Source: Akkermansiaceae bacterium
GTDB taxonomy: Bacteria > Verrucomicrobiota > Verrucomicrobiia > Verrucomicrobiales > Akkermansiaceae
Length of the DNA stretch: 7,897 bases
Direction of reading: 5' to 3'
Assembly (NCBI GenBank): GCA_023300205.1
Contig: JALZVD010000084.1
Location: forward strand, 1 to 7,897
Part shown: positions 6,137 through 7,897 of the stretch, piece by piece
Layout: every line of letters starts with the position of its first letter
How positions within the stretch are numbered: position 1 is the stretch's first letter
Position numbers and translations under genes: made by a program
Notes under the pieces: generated by a model
The model's database searches: none
The model's input: the letters and a program-made list of their open reading frames with translations, nothing else
What the model was told of the DNA's origin: nothing

Positions 6137-6991
6137 ATGAATAAGAAAATGAAAAATAAGATAACCACAAAACAATTAGTGTCTATTTGCGCTGGTTTGT
6201 TAGTGGGGCAATCTCCGGTATACGCGGATGTGGTTGTCGATACAGAATTACTTCTGTTAGTGGACGTGTCAGGAAGTGTGGATAGTAATGAATATGGACT
6301 GATGATGGGCGGATATGCTGATGCATTTAGAAATCTGGAGATCAGTGATTCTATCGGTCAAGGGGCTAATGGAGCTATTGCGGTGTCTCTGATGTTTTGG
6401 TCTGCGAGTAGCCAGCAATCTGTTGGTGTAGAATGGATGAAGATAAACGATGAATCTAGTGCGAATAGTTTTGCAGATGCGATCGATTCGACTGTGAGAC
6501 CATTCCAGAGTCTCACGGCTATTGGCTCAGCTCTTACAGTAGGTACGCAGGCCTTTGGCTTGGAAACTGGTGGCGAGGTGAGTAATGGGTTCAGCAGTAT
6601 TACGCAGATGATAGATATCTCTGGCGATGGCTTAGATAATGATACTCCTCCTGCTAGCGATAGAGCTCAAAATGTAAGAGATGCACGAGATGCTTCTATT
6701 GCGGCAGGAGTGGATATGATCAATGGCTTGCCTATCGGTAATGCAGGTGGAGCTCTTGAGCAGTATTACATCGATAATGTGATCGCTAGTTCGATAGATC
6801 AGGAGGCTTTCACGCAGAAAGTGGATACGTTTTCTGATGTTGCTAAATCACTGGAGGTAAAGTTATCTCGCGAACTCAAGGCTGGAGCAGAGGTTTCTGT
6901 AGCGGTTTCTGCAGTGCCTGAGCCTTCTGGTGTAACGCTTCTGGGAATAGGTTCATTGTTGTTTTGTTTGAGACGCAAGAGGTCTAGTTAG
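6137..6991 (+). CDS. DUF1194 / vWA-like secreted protein with PEP-CTERM sorting tail
   Basis: 284 residues. A signal peptide covers 1-30 (basic start, hydrophobic core, cleavage after VYA). The mature domain (about 33-245) resembles DUF1194, a von Willebrand A-like family. It has the metal-binding DxSxS as DVSGS (D43, S45, S47), a Thr likely to complete the site (T127 in LTAIGSAL), and the family segments GAIAVSLMFWS (79-89), MIDISGDGLDND (158-169) and INGLPIGN (195-202). A linker leads to the canonical VPEP (260-263), a hydrophobic span (about 266-277) and RRKRSS, an exosortase signal. The expected role is a cell-surface or matrix protein that binds a partner through a divalent metal; the ligand is unknown. 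It ends the plus-strand run. A short GC hairpin begins 28 nt after its stop, and a strong terminator hairpin lies at 7125-7168. The AT-rich leader has no Shine-Dalgarno. Family and sorting calls are good; the function is inference. Confidence 0.88.
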   Translation: MNKKMKNKITTKQLVSICAGLLVGQSPVYADVVVDTELLLLVDVSGSVDSNEYGLMMGGYADAFRNLEISDSIGQGANGAIAVSLMFWSASSQQSVGVEWMKINDESSANSFADAIDSTVRPFQSLTAIGSALTVGTQAFGLETGGEVSNGFSSITQMIDISGDGLDNDTPPASDRAQNVRDARDASIAAGVDMINGLPIGNAGGALEQYYIDNVIASSIDQEAFTQKVDTFSDVAKSLEVKLSRELKAGAEVSVAVSAVPEPSGVTLLGIGSLLFCLRRKRSS

Positions 6992-7019
6992 ATGAGATTA
7001 ATTCCCAACGAATGTTCAT

Positions 7020-7049
7020 CTCCCGAGGGGAGCACCAAAGATATTCCCC
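7020..7049 (+). other. Two competing short hairpins in the 3' region
   Basis: CTCCC (7020-7024) can pair with GGGAG (7028-7032) over a 3-nt loop. Alternatively GGGGA (7027-7031) can pair with TCCCC (7045-7049). The two use the same G-run and exclude each other. Neither is followed by a T-run. They could protect mRNA 3' ends or be chance; the surrounding 192-nt gap holds no ORF or RNA gene I recognise. Confidence 0.3.
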
Positions 7050-7074
7050 AATGAGAAGGTGAGTGGTCAATTTA

Positions 7075-7110
7075 GTAAGTTTTCATATTGCTATAACATC
7101 TAGAACTTAC
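7075..7110. repeat. Inverted repeat GTAAGTT / AACTTAC
   Basis: A perfect 7-bp inverted repeat, arms 7075-7081 and 7104-7110, with a 22-bp AT-rich spacer, lies between the two convergent genes just before the terminator hairpin. It could be a weak stem or a protein site; nothing decides between them. Confidence 0.3.
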
Positions 7111-7124
7111 GACTGCTTACCTTC

Positions 7125-7168
7125 AATCATGCCTATACTTTTTCATGGAAGTATAGGTGTGATTTTTT
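7125..7168 (+). terminator. Rho-independent terminator of the PEP-CTERM cluster
   Basis: Arms 7125-7140 and 7149-7164 form a 16-bp stem with two G-U wobbles and an 8-nt loop. The stem runs straight into TTTTTT (7163-7168). It lies between the convergent DUF1194 gene and dprA. The wobbles become mismatches on the minus strand and no T-run lies there, so it favours plus-strand transcription. Confidence 0.7.
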
Positions 7169-7183
7169 GTGCTGGGTGGTTCG

Positions 7184-7897
7184 TTAGAGCCTAGTTTTGT
7201 AGCGTGGACCAGGGAGCTGGATGATGATTTTTTTTATCTCTAGTTTGAGTAATGCAGGGAGGAGGACTGGGATTTTTAGTTTTGTAGTGGCGATTAGTTG
7301 ATCAATGGTGATTTCTTCATTACTTAGTTGCTCATAGACGAGAGTTTCTATGTCTGTGAGTGTGGCTAGATCTGGACGGCTGGGTTCTGTGGGCTTACTG
7401 TGTGGGATGTCTATGAGTGGTAGCGCGGAGAGGTCATCTAAGATGTCTTCCGCTTTGGTGACGAGGGTTGCGCCTTCACGGATGAGGTGATTACAGCCTG
7501 CTGAGGTAGGTCGGTCAATGGGTCCAGGGATGGCGTAGATGGGTTTGCCCATTTCTGTGGCAAGGTTTGCAGTGATCATGCTGCCGCTCCATTGTGGGCA
7601 TTCGACGACGAGTGTGGCGTTTGCCCATGCGGCAACGATACGATTCCGCATGGGGAAGGTTTTTTTATCTGGTGATTGGTGGATGGGGAACTCTGAAACG
7701 ACGGCGCCGTGAGAGGTGGCTATTTTTTCTGCAAGTGCCATGTTTTCTGGCGGGTAAATTTGGCCTAGGCCGGATCCTAGGACGGCGATGGTGCGGCCGT
7801 TTTCCCCGGATGCGATGGCGCCTTCGTGCGAGTAGGTGTCAATTCCACGAGCCATTCCTGAGATGATGGTGAGGCCGGCGGATGCGAGTTGGAGTGC
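7184..7897 (-). CDS. dprA: DNA processing protein DprA (3' part; N-terminus off the edge)
   Basis: The frame is open to the right edge; 237 residues are visible and the N-terminal part (SAM-like domain and start of the Rossmann fold, roughly the first third of the usual length) is missing. The visible part has the Rossmann-fold hallmarks SGMARGID (fragment residues 13-20), AVLGSGLGQIYPPEN, the FPMRNRI nucleic-acid-binding segment, SGSMITAN and the YAIPGPIDRPTSAGCNHLI stretch. It ends in a winged-helix (DML1-like) domain over the last ~60 residues. DprA binds incoming single-stranded DNA in the cytoplasm and loads RecA during natural transformation. The GSMITAN segment carries Met where Leu is common. 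It converges with the PEP-CTERM cluster and is unrelated to the NO relay as far as can be seen. The stop is TAA at 7184-7186. The call is very secure. Confidence 0.95.
   Translation of the reverse strand, partial: ALQLASAGLTIISGMARGIDTYSHEGAIASGENGRTIAVLGSGLGQIYPPENMALAEKIATSHGAVVSEFPIHQSPDKKTFPMRNRIVAAWANATLVVECPQWSGSMITANLATEMGKPIYAIPGPIDRPTSAGCNHLIREGATLVTKAEDILDDLSALPLIDIPHSKPTEPSRPDLATLTDIETLVYEQLSNEEITIDQLIATTKLKIPVLLPALLKLEIKKIIIQLPGPRYKTRL

Noticed and set aside
6992..7183. Possible tRNA or riboswitch in the gap before dprA
   Set aside because: No cloverleaf, CCA end or known aptamer core is visible; only simple hairpins are present, and the genes converge, so there is no downstream gene to control.
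7594..7866. 90-codon plus-strand open frame
   Set aside because: It is antisense to conserved dprA motifs, with Arg/Trp-rich nonsense composition.
1..7897. CRISPR array, insertion sequence or phage genes
   Set aside because: No regularly spaced repeats, transposase motifs or terminal inverted repeats were seen.

Overview
The window carries a probable nitric-oxide-sensing phosphorelay, a short cluster of PEP-CTERM surface-protein genes, and the 3' two thirds of dprA. Two proteins end in a PEP-CTERM sorting tail with a terminal RRKR stretch, most genes lack a Shine-Dalgarno sequence, and base composition leans AT. Together these suggest a Gram-negative bacterium with an exosortase system, most likely a Verrucomicrobiota-type marine or aquatic organism. 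That placement is an inference from style, not from a marker gene.

Layout. Minus strand, read from 4285 down to 1: an NtrC-type sigma-54 response regulator (2930-4285), an H-NOX haem sensor (2333-2881), a PAS hybrid histidine kinase with two receiver domains (235-2331), and the first 71 codons of a single-span membrane protein running off the left edge (1-215). Gaps are 48, 1 and 19 nt, so this looks like one operon. Plus strand, divergent: a small Hpt phosphotransfer protein (4322-4657), whose start is 36 nt from the regulator's start. A hairpin plus T-run follows it, then three tightly spaced plus-strand genes: a PEP-CTERM protein (4879-5403), an unrecognised three-span membrane protein (5429-6109) and a DUF1194/vWA-like PEP-CTERM protein (6137-6991). 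A long hairpin with a T-run separates these from the convergent dprA fragment (7184-7897, minus).

How it may work. H-NOX binds NO and modulates the kinase encoded 1 nt downstream. Phosphate would pass from kinase His200 to the receiver aspartates (D484, D626), to Hpt His56, and to D53 of the sigma-54 activator. The pieces for a complete four-step relay are all present and have their key residues. The targets are unknown. The intergenic region before the PEP-CTERM cluster holds two 17-bp ACTGTA/TACAGT-type dyads 33 bp apart, and a partial sigma-54-like element follows at 4810-4825. This suggests, without proving it, that the NO relay controls the neighbouring surface-protein genes. The dyads also form a terminator-like hairpin, so the regulatory reading is not the only one.
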